From: Rhytidiadelphus loreus
Lineage: Eukaryota; Streptophyta; Bryopsida; Hypnales; Hylocomiaceae
DNA: 64,000 nt
Reading direction: 5' to 3'
Assembly (NCBI GenBank): GCA_947034895.1
Contig: OX344765.1
Coordinates: 21,519,001-21,583,000, forward strand
In this document: piece after piece, positions 12,901 to 24,540 of the stretch
Layout: every line of letters starts with the position of its first letter
How positions within the stretch are numbered: the stretch's first letter is position 1
The notes under the pieces: generated by a model
What the model was told of the DNA's origin: nothing
The model's input: the letters and a program-made list of their open reading frames with translations, nothing else
The model's database searches: none
Made by a program: the position numbers and the translations under genes

Positions 12901-13647
12901 ATTGGCTGTGAAGTACTCAAACAAAAAGTAAGACCAAACAGTGACGAGTTGTGCAAAACAATTTAAAATCCTATGTTTCGTGAGAAGGGTCACAAGCCAA
13001 GCAGTTTTAATCCTCGCAATCCAAAAGCGGTAGATATGCACACAAATACAACAAAACTGATGTTTCCAGAACAAGCAGAAGAGTCTGATTACATTGTGCT
13101 AACTGTTTAACAGTTTTGATCTTGTTCTTGTAGATGAGCTGGTGCATTTGCTTTCCGCGATACTTTTGCTGCATGTGAGCACCCTAACTTTGTCAGTAGA
13201 ACTAATTTAATACAGTTAATATAAAATACATAGCAAGCAAATCTAAATTTTCAAGACCTCGCACATTCTCTACGCCCAAGCACATGCAGCGCTCCACTCA
13301 AGTAGATAACATTGCCCTCTATTGGTGATTAGAGGTGGCCTTGCCTGGTACAGACCTGTCAAGCACCAAGATACACACAATTTGATAGAGTATTCTATCA
13401 TGACAACTGCTAGAATTTCTGTATGTCTGTTTGCTCTACCACCATGTTTCTGACAGATCTTCCAAATAGAAAGGAGATACAAGAAGCTAACCCCGTCAAA
13501 CGACATCACAATCTTTTCCAGCTCTTCTTGCGTCTTGCCGATCAGATACTTGGGAGTCACTTTCTTGATCGGAACATCTTCTTCCGTGTCTTGCAAACCA
13601 GGAACTTCACTAGCTTCAACAGCTTCAGCAGCACTTGCTGTTGACAT
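9991..13647 (-). CDS. rlmN: RlmN-type radical-SAM 23S rRNA (adenine-C2) methyltransferase, 10 exons
   Basis: Exons in coding order from the first ATG: 13647-13492, 13168-13093, 12839-12742, 12279-12178, 11804-11718, 11548-11432, 11284-11181, 10748-10609, 10360-10224, 10119-9991. They sum to 1,146 nt (381 residues), close to bacterial RlmN. RlmN methylates A2503 of 23S rRNA (and A37 of some tRNAs in bacteria) using a [4Fe-4S] cluster and a methyl-cysteine intermediate. Cluster cysteines 147, 151 and 154 (CALKCTFC), the SAM motif GMGEP (192-196) and both catalytic cysteines (Cys140 in TVCVSSQ, Cys368 in DANAACGQL) are present, so it looks functional. A plastid or mitochondrial target is likely. 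The frame stays open for 24 codons upstream of the ATG and resembles a presequence (...RFCSYRQPWLIRG), with TTG at 13717-13719 and no ATG, so an upstream exon or non-AUG start is possible. The C-terminus ends inside a transposon repeat. Confidence 0.93.
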
Positions 13648-13719
13648 TCCTCTGATAAGCCACGGCTGCCTGTAACTGCAGAACCGACTTGCTAAGCCCT
13701 TAAGTGCCCAAATGGCCAA

Positions 13720-14500
13720 AAGTGGCTACTTCCATATGGATAGGAGTTGAAATATACTCCCTCTGTCAATAAATCCGTGGTTTCTAGCGGGAAACTCTGG
13801 GAGTACCATGAATTTATTTTGAGACAGAGGGAGTGTCATTTTAAAAGCTTAAAGGAGGTAATAAATGAACCAATAGAATAAGAAAAAAATAACCATATCA
13901 ATATAACTCTATATTTTGAAAGATAGAAATATGTTTTGAAAGTTACTGTAATCAATTATTTATCTTTCAATGTAGACTCTTTATTTTAGCTTGAGCACTT
14001 AGGGGTTAAGGTCGCTGTACATCAGCTTGTTCCCATCTCTACTGCCCTAAGATTAAAATGTATAAAAACGCATAAGGAAGCGATGAATCAAAGTGATAGT
14101 AAAAATAGTGAAGCAGGAGCATATACCCTTCAGTGGAATGGCTCAAGCGCTGCAGGACCCTGCACATCACGACTGTCTATGAGCACATAGTGCACACTTC
14201 AGAGCAACTTCATGGTAACGCCAAAAAAAATCCAACAAGCATGTGAAGAAAATGAACCCCTACAAGCCACTGCTTCCATATCTATAGGAATTGAAATCAA
14301 TCATTTAGGAAACTTCCAGGAAGGTAACAAAATTTACCAATAGAAAGAATATATCATACCATACATTTTGCAACATAGAAATGTGTTTTGAAAGGTACTA
14401 TAATCAACTATTAGTTTCCAAAGTGCAGTGTCTAATTTTTGGCTTAAGCACACAGAGGTCAACACTGCATATGAAATCAAACCAAGGTGAAGATACATTG
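13720..14500. repeat. Direct segmental duplication upstream of rlmN
   Basis: About 13720-14090 and 14265-14500 are diverged direct copies. They share the order CTTCCATAT..ATAGGA.TTGAAAT, then ATAGAAATRTGTTTTGAAAG, then TAATCAA.TATT and GGCTT/GCTTGAGCAC. The first copy carries the 77 bp Stowaway-like element; the second does not. Confidence 0.6.
13757..13833. mobile_element. Stowaway-like MITE
   Basis: The element starts CTCCCTCTGTC and ends GACAGAGGGAG. The inverted match extends imperfectly inward (AATAAAT.C.TGGT against its complement). TA precedes it on the left and TG follows on the right, so one target base has changed. The termini are the classical plant Stowaway (Tc1/mariner) consensus. 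Confidence 0.8.
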
Positions 14501-16596
14501 TACTTGCTGTGGTCATGTTTCGGAAAAACACATAGCCGAGCCACCGCAGGATCGTAAGATGGCGCCCAATCGCTTGTCAACTCGCCATTGCAAAACCTAC
14601 ACTCCACAACGTGAGTTGTACACCTCGAAGACTGTGGTGCACTTCTTACCTGCAAGAGCATAACCAATTGAATCTCGTCAACCCAGGATCCAGTGGTAAA
14701 CAGGAGAACAATGTAGCAAGCACAATGCACTCATAGTTTTAGGGTTTAGATGGACCACTCCAAACATGTCCTCAATCAAAACGCAGCTGAAAGCGTTAAA
14801 AAACACTGACTGGAGATAAATGTATTAACTACGCCACGTGATTAGTTCAGTTGTTTTTTAGTAGGTCTTTCTTTAGTTCAATTTGATTTATGTTTTGACC
14901 AACCCACGCAACGTTCTTCATTGATTCTGGAGATGTAAAATTTGGACCCATCTGTATTGCGAATTTCACAATACGATCCCTGCCACAAACATTTCGAACA
15001 AAATCAACGTAGCTTATTTCCTAACTACCATATCGCTCACTCACTGCAGGCAGAGATTAATCGATTTCCAAACACATTTGCAAGCAATTGACCATGAAGC
15101 AAATTGACCATTTCAGACGTGTATTCAAGCAAGGATGAAAGGAAGAGCCAATACGCACTTCTTACCGAAAAGTGCACGGGCAATTCAAGGCAGGGTTTAA
15201 TCCCTAGAGGACACTGCTCCACATTTACAATCTTGAATTTTTCCACTTTATCCGTGAAATTTCAGTAACACGAAGCTTATTACCATAGTGTAAAGTTATA
15301 AAACCATGATACTCTACTTTCAATGTACATTTTGATATTTGATTGTACAAGAAATGTGGTAATATAATATCACACATGATCGATTTTCAACTAAATTTCT
15401 TTTAGAAGCAACTGACCACAACTTAAATTGAACATTTCTGAAAGAAAATTCAAGCCAGAATGAAAAGGAAGAGAGCGGATACCCGGGACCTCTCGCCAAC
15501 AATGCAAAGCCCCCCGAACGAAGCAGACGGCATTGTGGAGGACGTGAATCGTCCTGCGGCGACTGCAGCGCCCGTAGAAGCCACCACGCGGAAAGGTCCA
15601 CCCCTAATCATCTTCTCAAAACCCCTAAGCTCTCTATACAATCTTGCCCTGACCGGAAAATGAAACAGATTTTAATTAGTAGTGGAATGTGCATGAGCCC
15701 GAATCCAACATATCTATACTAAAAAGCAGCCAATAAAATAGGATGCCCATTCACATCGCCAGAGCTTCAAAAATGATGGTCAGTTTCTTAGCTCGGAGAG
15801 AATACAGTCACTCCACTGAGCAGCAATTTTTACGTTTAGTTATCGTGAAGCTACACACTCTGAAGAGAAGCCAGAGAAATGGAATTTCCCTTAGACATGT
15901 TGCGACAACCATGCACAATTCGAAAGGAGGCAATTCCTTTAACAATTCCCTTGGCAACCGCTACAAGCTGCTCCTAGCCCTAAAACTGCGATAAACCCTA
16001 AACCTCATACAGCAATGGAAAGAGATAATTCTAGTTGCATTGAAATCATTCCACATCTTGCACACACACACAGCTCATTGAATTCTACAAAAGAAACAAA
16101 CCTAAAGCTCGGATTCAGCGCATTCTTCTCTCTCCGTTGTCGCTACATGTGCTGTCAAAATCCTAAATTTTTTCCGCTAAAACGTCAAACATGGAGATGT
16201 ACAAGTATCTGTAAACCTCTACCGATGCAAAATCTCTACTGAGTAAAATTGAAACCTCGACACCGATTAAGTGACCATTAAGTTGATGTTGAGAATTCCC
16301 GAACTCTGAAAGGCTCCCAAGTTATCTTGTATGAGAAACAGAGCCAGACGAACTGAAGGGCAGAGGATAATTTCATCCATTCTCTCCGGGTATCATCCGC
16401 GTATTTTCATCCAATCGAACGAGAAATTTGTGAAAGTGCACTTAAACTTATAATGGTGGCTCTTCCAATCATATTCCTATATGATATATACAAATATAAG
16501 GTAAACTACCCCATTCTAGATCAAATGGGAGCAAACCCATTGTGGGCTAAATTACATTAGTGGTGTACATTCAAGTTCTAAAAGTGGTTACCATTA
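13834..16596. other. Intergenic region upstream of rlmN, no gene established
   Basis: Besides the duplication ending near 14500, a second diverged pair lies at about 15075-15240 and 15405-15490 (AAGCAAYTGACCA..., then ATGAAAGGAAGAG against ATGAAAAGGAAGAG). A GC-richer island at 15450-15660 is open on both strands (minus MIRGGPFRVVASTGAA..., plus MKRKRADTRDLS...). The minus version could be a transit-peptide exon spliced to the rlmN presequence, but I could not connect the frames. A minus ORF at 14404-14730 has a CRFCNGEL motif of unknown meaning. A telomere-type motif (AAACCCTAAA) is near 15993. Confidence 0.4.
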
Positions 16597-16868
16597 AGGT
16601 AGATACACCCAAATGTGCCACTGACCTTAAAGTGCCATCTTTACTATGTGTACATCTCTAAAATCAGTTATGTACCTATGTGGAAGAAACGCTTTTAGAA
16701 TCAAACTTTGTTCCTTAATAACTTTTGCATACAGTATCCAAATGCCACGTTCTTTGGTGTATTGGAACCTCGTTTCACTTGCCAACAAGAGCATGTGAAA
16801 ATCTGACCAGTATAATAATAGTGGATAGACTCAGTAGCAAAAAGTGGCGGTTTTGGGTGTACCCACCT
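16597..16868. mobile_element. MITE-like element, family B, copy 1
   Basis: Terminal repeats are AGGTAGATACACCCAAA and, at the right end, TTTTGGGTGTACCCACCT. TA flanks both ends, which suggests a Tc1/mariner-type target duplication. The inner consensus ATCCAAATGCCACRTTCTTTG is shared with copies near 27.8, 36.0 and 41.5-42.6 kb; the other half (CCAAAATCA.TATGTACCT) also recurs at 60.4 kb. No coding sequence. Confidence 0.75.
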
Positions 16869-17813
16869 TATGGATAGTTTACCTTAACTTTTATATCCAT
16901 TACCATTATATACTTTGTTATGAAAGTGCACTTAAACTTATAATGTAGATAAATATGGTCATATCAAAACACAAAGTACAGATACATAAGAATAAAATAA
17001 TGTCGAAAAAGGGCTTAAAGTTGGGATCGACACAGAGGCAGACGTTCAGAGTGAGGAGTTCCAGCTTATAATCAGGAAAGGTTTATTGAATGAATAGGTG
17101 ATACTACTGAATAATAATGTCTGAGTAATGGGACTGAGAGGCTGTAACACTGCTTTGCTAGAAAAAAGCAGTAAAATGGCACTCTGAGCTTGCATAGCTA
17201 GGATCTAACTTACGAGCATAGTCACAGTCCAAAAAATATCATCAATGAGTTTTTCTATAAGAAGGCGGCGGCGGCTGCTGCGGCTGCTGCTGCTGCTGCT
17301 CCTAGTGCAACAAACCAAAACGCAAAAGATGCATAAGTTACGCTTCTTCTAGCTACAAACAAACTACAATTAATAATCAGTCAGTGATTCGAAAAAAAAT
17401 TCTGCTGTACAGAGCCCGACTAATGTCTCAATCCTTTGCTGTAAGCTGGCCATCATGGACTCTGGAAAAAACTCGGAACTTAGAAGCTTGAATGCATAAC
17501 TTATATAGCACGGGCCGGTGGCGGCTCTGATCTCCTTCATGTGCTCGATTTTTCCAGCCTGCGTTGAATTGACTGCAGGCATGAGCAAGAGGGATGATGC
17601 CAGACCTGTGCTTCTGGTCAAGGGGTTTCATTTTGTTGTTGCCAACTTATACCAATTGTGTTTCATGCTGGCCCTTTGTTGTTGATATATGGTACAATCG
17701 AACGCCGAAACGAAGGTTTTTGTATGTGTGCATGGTGGAGTGCAGTCACCATTGTTTGTTACAAGACAGCTGTGTTTACCACTTCCCATCTTCACAGTAT
17801 GCTGTAAAAGTGC
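16869..17813. other. Region downstream of the bHLH gene
   Basis: This probably contains the bHLH 3' untranslated region. A minus ORF at 17370-17621 has no recognisable domain. A GGC/GCT trinucleotide run is annotated separately. Confidence 0.4.
17263..17301. repeat. Trinucleotide microsatellite (GGC)n(TGC)n
   Basis: A run of GGCGGCGGCGGC followed by CTGCTGCGGCTGCTGCTGCTG is seen directly. It is not in a recognised coding exon. Confidence 0.85.
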
Positions 17814-20800
17814 TCATCCCAACTCCACCTTCAACTTGCCAGGTAGACACATACTAGAACCTGCAAGAAAGAGCAAATTGCTTGCTGTTAGCTGGACGCG
17901 ACCGGAGGATCGATCAAACGCTGATTTCCGCAGAATTTCATGACTTGGGCTCTTTTCAAGAAGCGCCGCCGGAAATGTGAATGAATTCCAGTCCTAACTT
18001 TTTTTTAGAGCTTTGTGGTGATGAATGTCACAATGTTCGGCGCCCAGATGTGCACCCATTTAGCAAGATTGACAATATAGTGTGTATGTTATGGTCCATG
18101 TTAAAGAGTAATATTAATTACAGTGCATCATGACGCAAATAGAAGTGAAAAAGACTGTGATAGTTAGCAATGCAAAGGTTGAGTAATCACTTACCGTGAC
18201 TGTGTTGCGTGCCAAACCCCAAACCTTGCCTGCCTTGGATAAACCCCATCTCCACTACACTTTGGAGATCTCCGTTGCAGAGATTCACAGCCTGTGCAGC
18301 ATTCCAAAACACCCACATTTACATCAGCTTACAATCCTCTCAAACGAAGAACTGGTTTCCATCTCATCTCTCACTCTGTTCAATTCAGTTCCTGCAGGAC
18401 ACATTGATTGTTTCCTGTCGCATCCTTGTAATAGACCACGCTCTATTTTTACGTTTCCATCAGGTATAGGACAAGAAGTGAAAACAGTACTGTACTTCCT
18501 TTTTCATATACAGAAAGTAAAACGCAATCTATTTGAAGGCTTTTGAGAACACGGGACATCGATTTTTTTCTTTTGGAAGGGGATTGCTGCAAACTTTGCA
18601 ACAGGGCATACAAGTTACGGACCATTATGTAGCCATTTGAACAAGAAGACTGAGGTGGTACCTGAGAGAGAGGGTCACAGAATTGGTCGTCCGAAACCAA
18701 GGACGCCATGGACGGCACACTCATGGAGCGCCGCAAGTACGCATCTCCAAGTCCCTCCAAGCTGCTGAAGTGGGGCAGGGGCAAGGGGAGTTGGCCATGG
18801 CCATGGCCGTGCAGATCATGGCCATAGCCAAGAGGGTCCGGGCCCAGCAACGTAGTTTCGGGAGACCGCGACAGCAGCAACTCCTTCCCCAGCAACTGCT
18901 CGTAGTTGTAATCCAGTCGCGGGTTCACTGCTGCCAACTTCATGGACAGAAACTCGATCTGGCGTTGCAGGGATTGCACGTAGTTGATGATCTCGTCCAG
19001 CATCACGGCCTTCCCTGTCACCTGCAATGGCATATACCCTCAGCTTAATTTCATCATCTTTTTTCCATTGGAAACGTGCTACTTACTTCATTGTCCAAGT
19101 TTGGACGCGCCCATGTCACTCTCTCTCTCTCTCGTGGGCTGGTGAGAAGAAGGATGACATTGAAGCTTAATTAAGGATGACAGAGAAGCTTAATTAAAGC
19201 TTCTCTGTTCTGGCAAGTTTAGCTCTTGTGGTAAGTTTTCATTGGCACAGTACGAGGCACTTAAGACTGATAACGCTAACGTTAGAGTTCAGACCATGGG
19301 CCTCAACTATGTTCACAATAGCAGTAATAAGAATGCACTCAGTAGTTGAAAGTTATGATAGCAAAGTTGTAAAGTTGTAGTTTGTTGTTTCTTGTGTGAG
19401 TAATTTGAGATCAAACGGCAATCAAACAGCTCTATGTCTGAGTTTGGAAGCAACTATGTCACTCTCTTTGGCTGATTAGGACATATTAACTCATAGCCCT
19501 GTTCTCAATGTGAGTCACCGAAAAGTACAGATTTGGATATTCAGAACTCAAGGGAACAACTTGTCATTTATGTTTGATAATGTTCGGTTATCTAAACAGT
19601 ATTATAATTTCTAAATGGCAATTTAAGTACATATTTTGAAAGGAGGTCGGTTAAGTCAATGTACCTTGCTGCAGCCGGGCACTAGATCTTGTAGAAACTT
19701 CATGCGCTCGCTAATCTTTTCCCGGCGAACCTGTGAAGAACCCATGCCAACATTAGAGCACAGCGAGGACCAAGGAAAAACCAAGAGAAAAGTATTGAAA
19801 GTTGGACCCTGACGGAGATGTGCATTCACAGCATACAATGATGATGTAATGTAGAGTCTCCTATCACCATCCTATCACCATACAGCAAGGGAGAGGTTCC
19901 ATGCACCACACAGGTGAACTTTGAGCTTTTCCCTACACCAATCCAGAAACTTGTGTGATCTCAAATTCTGCACATCTATTCTATGTTAAGGTGAAAATCA
20001 ATTGCAAAAAACGAAATGTCAATGGACTAAGTGTTTCGACACTTAACACAAATCAAAGTCATTCACCTGAATGGTCAATGGAATATTAATGTACTGTACG
20101 GTTAATGAAGGATCACTACGATACGCTACAGTTAGTTCTTCTGCTGTAGGCGTCCAAACAAGCTCTCAACAACTCTGGCTCCCAAACAAGCAGGAAAAAT
20201 TTACCAACTGAAAGATTTAGAAAACCATTTGATCAAACACCGAGTGCAGGTGATGAGATAGGAGCAAAGCAAGCATTTGCATACCCGTTCGGCAAGGCTG
20301 TGGCTGTCGGTGGCCTGGCCTCTCCTCGCGCGCACATGGATGTAGTCTTGCTTGTTGGGGAGCTGCTGCCCCCCGTCTGCCTGCGGCGGCGCCTTCGAAG
20401 TCGCGCCCCCCTTCAAGATAGATCTGGGGCTGGAGTCTCCGGAATTTTCACTGCCGCTCCGCTCGGCCTTCAGTTTCCCGTCCGCCGATCTCTGCCGTTT
20501 CAAGCCGGAAGAAGTTTGCTCTGTCAAAACTTCCACAGATTTGCTGTCAGAGGATGCATTTCCTTTGCGCTTCCGTTGGGGAGCCGAAGCTCCTGTCGCA
20601 GTTGCGGGTGCTCCTGGTGGAGCTGAGCCCGACGAGTTTTCCTGTGACGTCAGGCCTTCGCTAGAAACCGCTTCAGTGTTCCCCACCAACCCTTTCGACT
20701 TTGCTCCCTCAATGGCTTCCTCTCGCAGACTTGGGCTCCCCCTCTCGCAACACTTGGGCTTCGTCTCGTCTTCCGAGGAGAAGCTGTTGCCGTGATGGGG

Positions 20801-21055
20801 GATGGCGCGCATGCTCTCACTCTCCAAGACGTCACGCAGTCGGCCTGTGTCGAAGGCCGAGTATCCTCCTTGCGAGAACCGTGAGTTTCCGAACGTGGAA
20901 TACTTTGCTGCGCGCTCTGCGAAGCTGGGGTCATACGACAATTGCTGCAGCGAGTGTTGGGTGTTGGCTTCTTGCAACGCCAGGCCGCCTTTCGACGGGT
21001 TGAGAGTCAAGCTGTAGGGGTTTCCTCCTCCCATGGCCCTGGGGAGCTTGTCCAT
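17814..21055 (-). CDS. bHLH transcription factor, CIB/BEE-like (subfamily XII), 5 exons
   Basis: Exons in coding order: 21055-20285, 19730-19665, 19021-18662, 18291-18195, 17860-17814. They sum to 1,341 nt (446 residues). The first 235 residues are Ser/Gly/Lys rich and disordered. The basic region is [16 protein letters not shown] and continues as [10 protein letters not shown] in exon 2. The E-box-reading residues His252, Glu256 and Arg260 are in the H-x3-E-x3-R arrangement. Helix 2 follows in exon 3 ([20 protein letters not shown]). The tail has a Gly/His run ([12 protein letters not shown]), then SVVEMGFIQ, and ends KLKVELG. The [16 protein letters not shown] core and the KVEL-like end are typical of plant CIB, BEE and BIGPETAL factors. 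It should bind E/G-box DNA as a dimer in the nucleus. Which orthologue it is cannot be told from one sequence. Confidence 0.92.
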
Positions 21056-23930
21056 TGTTGTGCCCCACTCTGGAGGGATAGCCTGGATACTAATTGTTTA
21101 ATAAGCACACGAGTTCGGTCTTCGATGTCGATCTTCGTTCAATGGTCAAGGCTGGCTGGGAATACCTGACAACACGCACACACGGGGAAAAGCGTCAGGG
21201 AAGTACGTTCAACTACTTGCGGTTGCAAAGAGGTCGGTGAACTGCATTATAGTCACCGGGAAGAGAACTCCAGTGGAGGTGAAAATTCCTCGGGTATGGA
21301 TGGTCTAGGCGAGGCAGTGGCTACACTGCAATTGTTTCCGATCGGGTGCGTAATGTGGCTCATTATTTTCAACGGCGTTCCGATTAAGAGAAACGTCAGA
21401 AGCTGCTCGACCTCGCTTGCACTCTTTCCAGCACTCGAACTAAGGAAGTAAATATACGTATCACACCCCTGGCTAGCTAGTGCGACATTCTGAAACTAAG
21501 GACGAATTCTTCCTCACTCGGACACTTTGTCAGTCTTTTGAATCTCGTGACCACTCACTATATATTGCAGCGTTCGGCACAGCAGAAATTCGTCTAGTGA
21601 CCACTGTTAGGGACTCGTCTACGGAGAATCGGAGAGTGACCCACTTACCTCAAACCACTTCGATAGAAATGAGGCCACCAACGACGAGATTGGGGATACA
21701 AGACTAGATTCTGTCTCCGAAGGGAGAAACGTGCGGCTCACAGCGAGAGCAGGAAGAGATGAGTTCCACAATGCAGCAGCTATGCGCCATGTCCCACAAT
21801 ATTCAGAATACAGAAATAGAGAAGTACGTGAAAACTAAGGGATCGTCAATCTATATTCGGACCAGAGCAAAGCACAATTTCGAAGGCAACCAGCTGACTA
21901 GTCAGCTAGTAGTTGGCCGAAGCTGGGAACGTACAGCTAGCCCCAAGCCTCGCTTTCCCAAGCTAGAGTACCAGCTACAAGCTCTCCCTGGAGACTTGAT
22001 CCCGAAGCCAAAGGGCTGGACTGTAGCTTGAATAACAAAACACTCACCAAACCAATGTGGACATGATCCTTGAAACAGGGGAATGGACGATTCCAGTACA
22101 ATTTCAAAAGTAAAGCGGTTCCCAGAACAGGACGTACAGAACGACTGAGAACCCTGAAGTGACGAGAGCTAGCTAGCTAGAGCCGAGTCGAGCAGAGCAA
22201 GGCTGTCAATGAGGCCGGGGTTACATTGAGTGCGATTGGTGCAATCTAAGGCAAGCTGGTAATGGAGAGCGATGCAGGCAGGCTGTCGAATTGAAGTTGG
22301 GCAGGCGAGGGGGGCATGTACCGACGATGCGACCAGGGGTGCAGTTACTCCCTGACAGCAGGGCTACCCTCGTCTCTCAGTCTCAGTGACAGTAACTACT
22401 GCAAGTGACATAAGTGGCCAAAATAATATTCAATATATTGATACCTCTCTTTCTCTCTCACTTTCTCTCTTTCTCTCTGCACCCACCCACCCGGCTAACT
22501 TAGCTACTGGTAAAGATTCTGGCACCCGAGATGGCGATGTGTGGGCTCCAGACCCCTGGTGTGCTCAGAGCTCGACAGGCAGAAGCAGGAAGAAGCTAGC
22601 GAGCAGACGACTAAATGGTGCATCCCCCAACAGTACTAACTTAAACTAGCTTCTTGCTCGCTCGCCAATTACTCAACGTGAGGTGCGAGAGAGAAAGAAA
22701 CGGCTTCAGTTCTCGAGTGTCCAAGACAGACAGCCCTCATCAATGCAGCACCCAACACAAGGACAGGTGCATGTCACCCACTTATTGGCCGGCCTTACAC
22801 GGACCAAAAGAGCGACGCCAGATCGCTCCATTGACCCATAACCCATACTGTAATACTGTTCCTCCTCTAACCAGTAGTACGTCCAGTTAACCCCTCTAGT
22901 CTGCCATGGGGCAAGCCGGGATTGCAGCTCAGGCCTCCAACAAAGTCTAGACGAGAATCTGACCTTGCAGTGCAACCAACAGGCGCGCCTACTCTTCCAC
23001 ACAGACACAAATGACACAAAATTCACACGCGCCTGACTGACCCCCACTTGGGGGGCTGTGCGCGCAGAGTCTCCGACTTTCCGTTACCTTACCGTAGCTA
23101 GCCTGGGGTTCCCGCCAGCTGATCCTGCTCGTGTGCAACCTCCCTGCTACTAACACGCACTAGCTACAATAGCTAGCTCCTCCTGATCATAAATGTTGCA
23201 GCAGCAACTTTACAAGATGATCCGTAGTATAGTAGTCCGTCCTTGCACGCCTCACTTATTTCTAGTACTACGAAACACGCTCCTAGCCTTGACTCTCGCT
23301 TAGCTTGAGGTGGGATCGATCGATCGTCAACGGCACACAATGATATACACACACTCACTGTGTCAGACTGCTGCTCGACGCGACGCTCCAGCTTCGATCT
23401 CTTGTGTCCCTCTACAATGTCGATCATAACCCACTACAATAACGAAATAGGTGCAGGACAAGGGATCGGAGCACTAACGATCGGCCCCATGATCAGGGCG
23501 CGCGCAACTGATTAAGAAACCGGTTACGTTGTACGTAAGTGTTGGTAGTCTATAACTTCCAGGGGTGACTGTGCGATATGAGATTGATGAATTGGACTTC
23601 GATTCTAAGCTTGATCGATGGAGCTAACTAAGCGAAGCTAGCTATGAAGTGTTGTGCGTAATGAAGTTTGCGTAGTTTGGGAGACGGTTAGGACAGCACT
23701 ACTATTGCAGTCGTCGATCCTTGGGCATGCGACGTTGGACTTGAACGGAGATGGCGTGGCTCAATCGGAGCGCTTGCAGTCAGGGAGGCGCGAACTGCGG
23801 CCGAAAAATGGCCAGGATTGACGTCGGCTAGCTACGTTTATACTTCGCCGCAGATGCCGGACGACCGGCCCCGCCCGCCATCTCTCCGTCAGCTTCTGTC
23901 TGTCCACTCCGGTGGAAAAAAATTCTCATT
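21056..23930. promoter_or_regulatory. Upstream/leader region of the bHLH gene
   Basis: This 2.9 kb is clearly more GC rich than the DNA to its right. CAG at about 21168 on the minus strand, after TGTTGTCAG, could be the acceptor of a leader intron. A pyrimidine-rich CT tract lies at 22445-22479, short GCTAGCTAG runs near 22168-22182, and GATCGATCGATC near 23316. No further protein-coding gene was recognised; the ORFs at 21480-23427 are short and featureless. Confidence 0.45.
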
Positions 23931-24460
23931 TGGAAGATAAAGACGCCATCTTATACTATTTTTTTAAACTATATTATTCTATTTTGATTTCATAGCTTAC
24001 TATAATAAGAATGATTTTTGTAAAAAATTTAGCCCTCACTTGGATGGGTTTAGTGAAATACAGTAAGGAAAAAAAAAGGACCGAATTTCTTATTAATAGT
24101 TTTCTTAGAAAGGTCTAAGGGAGGTCAGAATTTTGTGAGAGATCACAAAAAAGTAGTCCACTTTGAGGTAAAGGGAGCATTGTAAATTCTTGTAGTCTCC
24201 AACCAATGTGGTAGTGGCTTGTAAGATAAAGATGTCATCTTATATTATTATTAATTGTATTTTTCTATTTGTGTTTCATAGTTTTATTATAGAATATAAT
24301 AAGAAAGATTTGGCAAATTTCCAACCCTCACTTGGAGGGATTGGGCAAAATGCAATACAAAAAATACCCAAATTTTTTATACTTGTGTCAGAAAGGCCTC
24401 AGGGAAGTTGGATTTTATAATAGATCGCCAAAAAAAATACACTCGAAGGGAATTTGCCTT
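23930..24460. repeat. Tandem duplication, two ~240 bp units
   Basis: About 23930-24165 and 24220-24455 are direct diverged copies. Both read GATAAAGAYG.CATCTTATA, then TTCATAG, then CCCTCACTTGGA.GG, AGAAAGG, and GATC.CAAAAAA. Nothing coding was seen. Confidence 0.65.
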
Positions 24461-24540
24461 ATCTTATCTAACTACAAATTGAGACAAACAAGGTAAAACT
24501 TTCATTTGGGAATGGGGGACTAGATTAAATTATACAATGA

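Noticed and set aside
17370..17621. Minus ORF after the bHLH gene as a last exon
   Set aside because: The exon at 17814-17860 keeps frame and ends KLKVELG, as expected for this bHLH group, so the ORF is likely 3' untranslated sequence.
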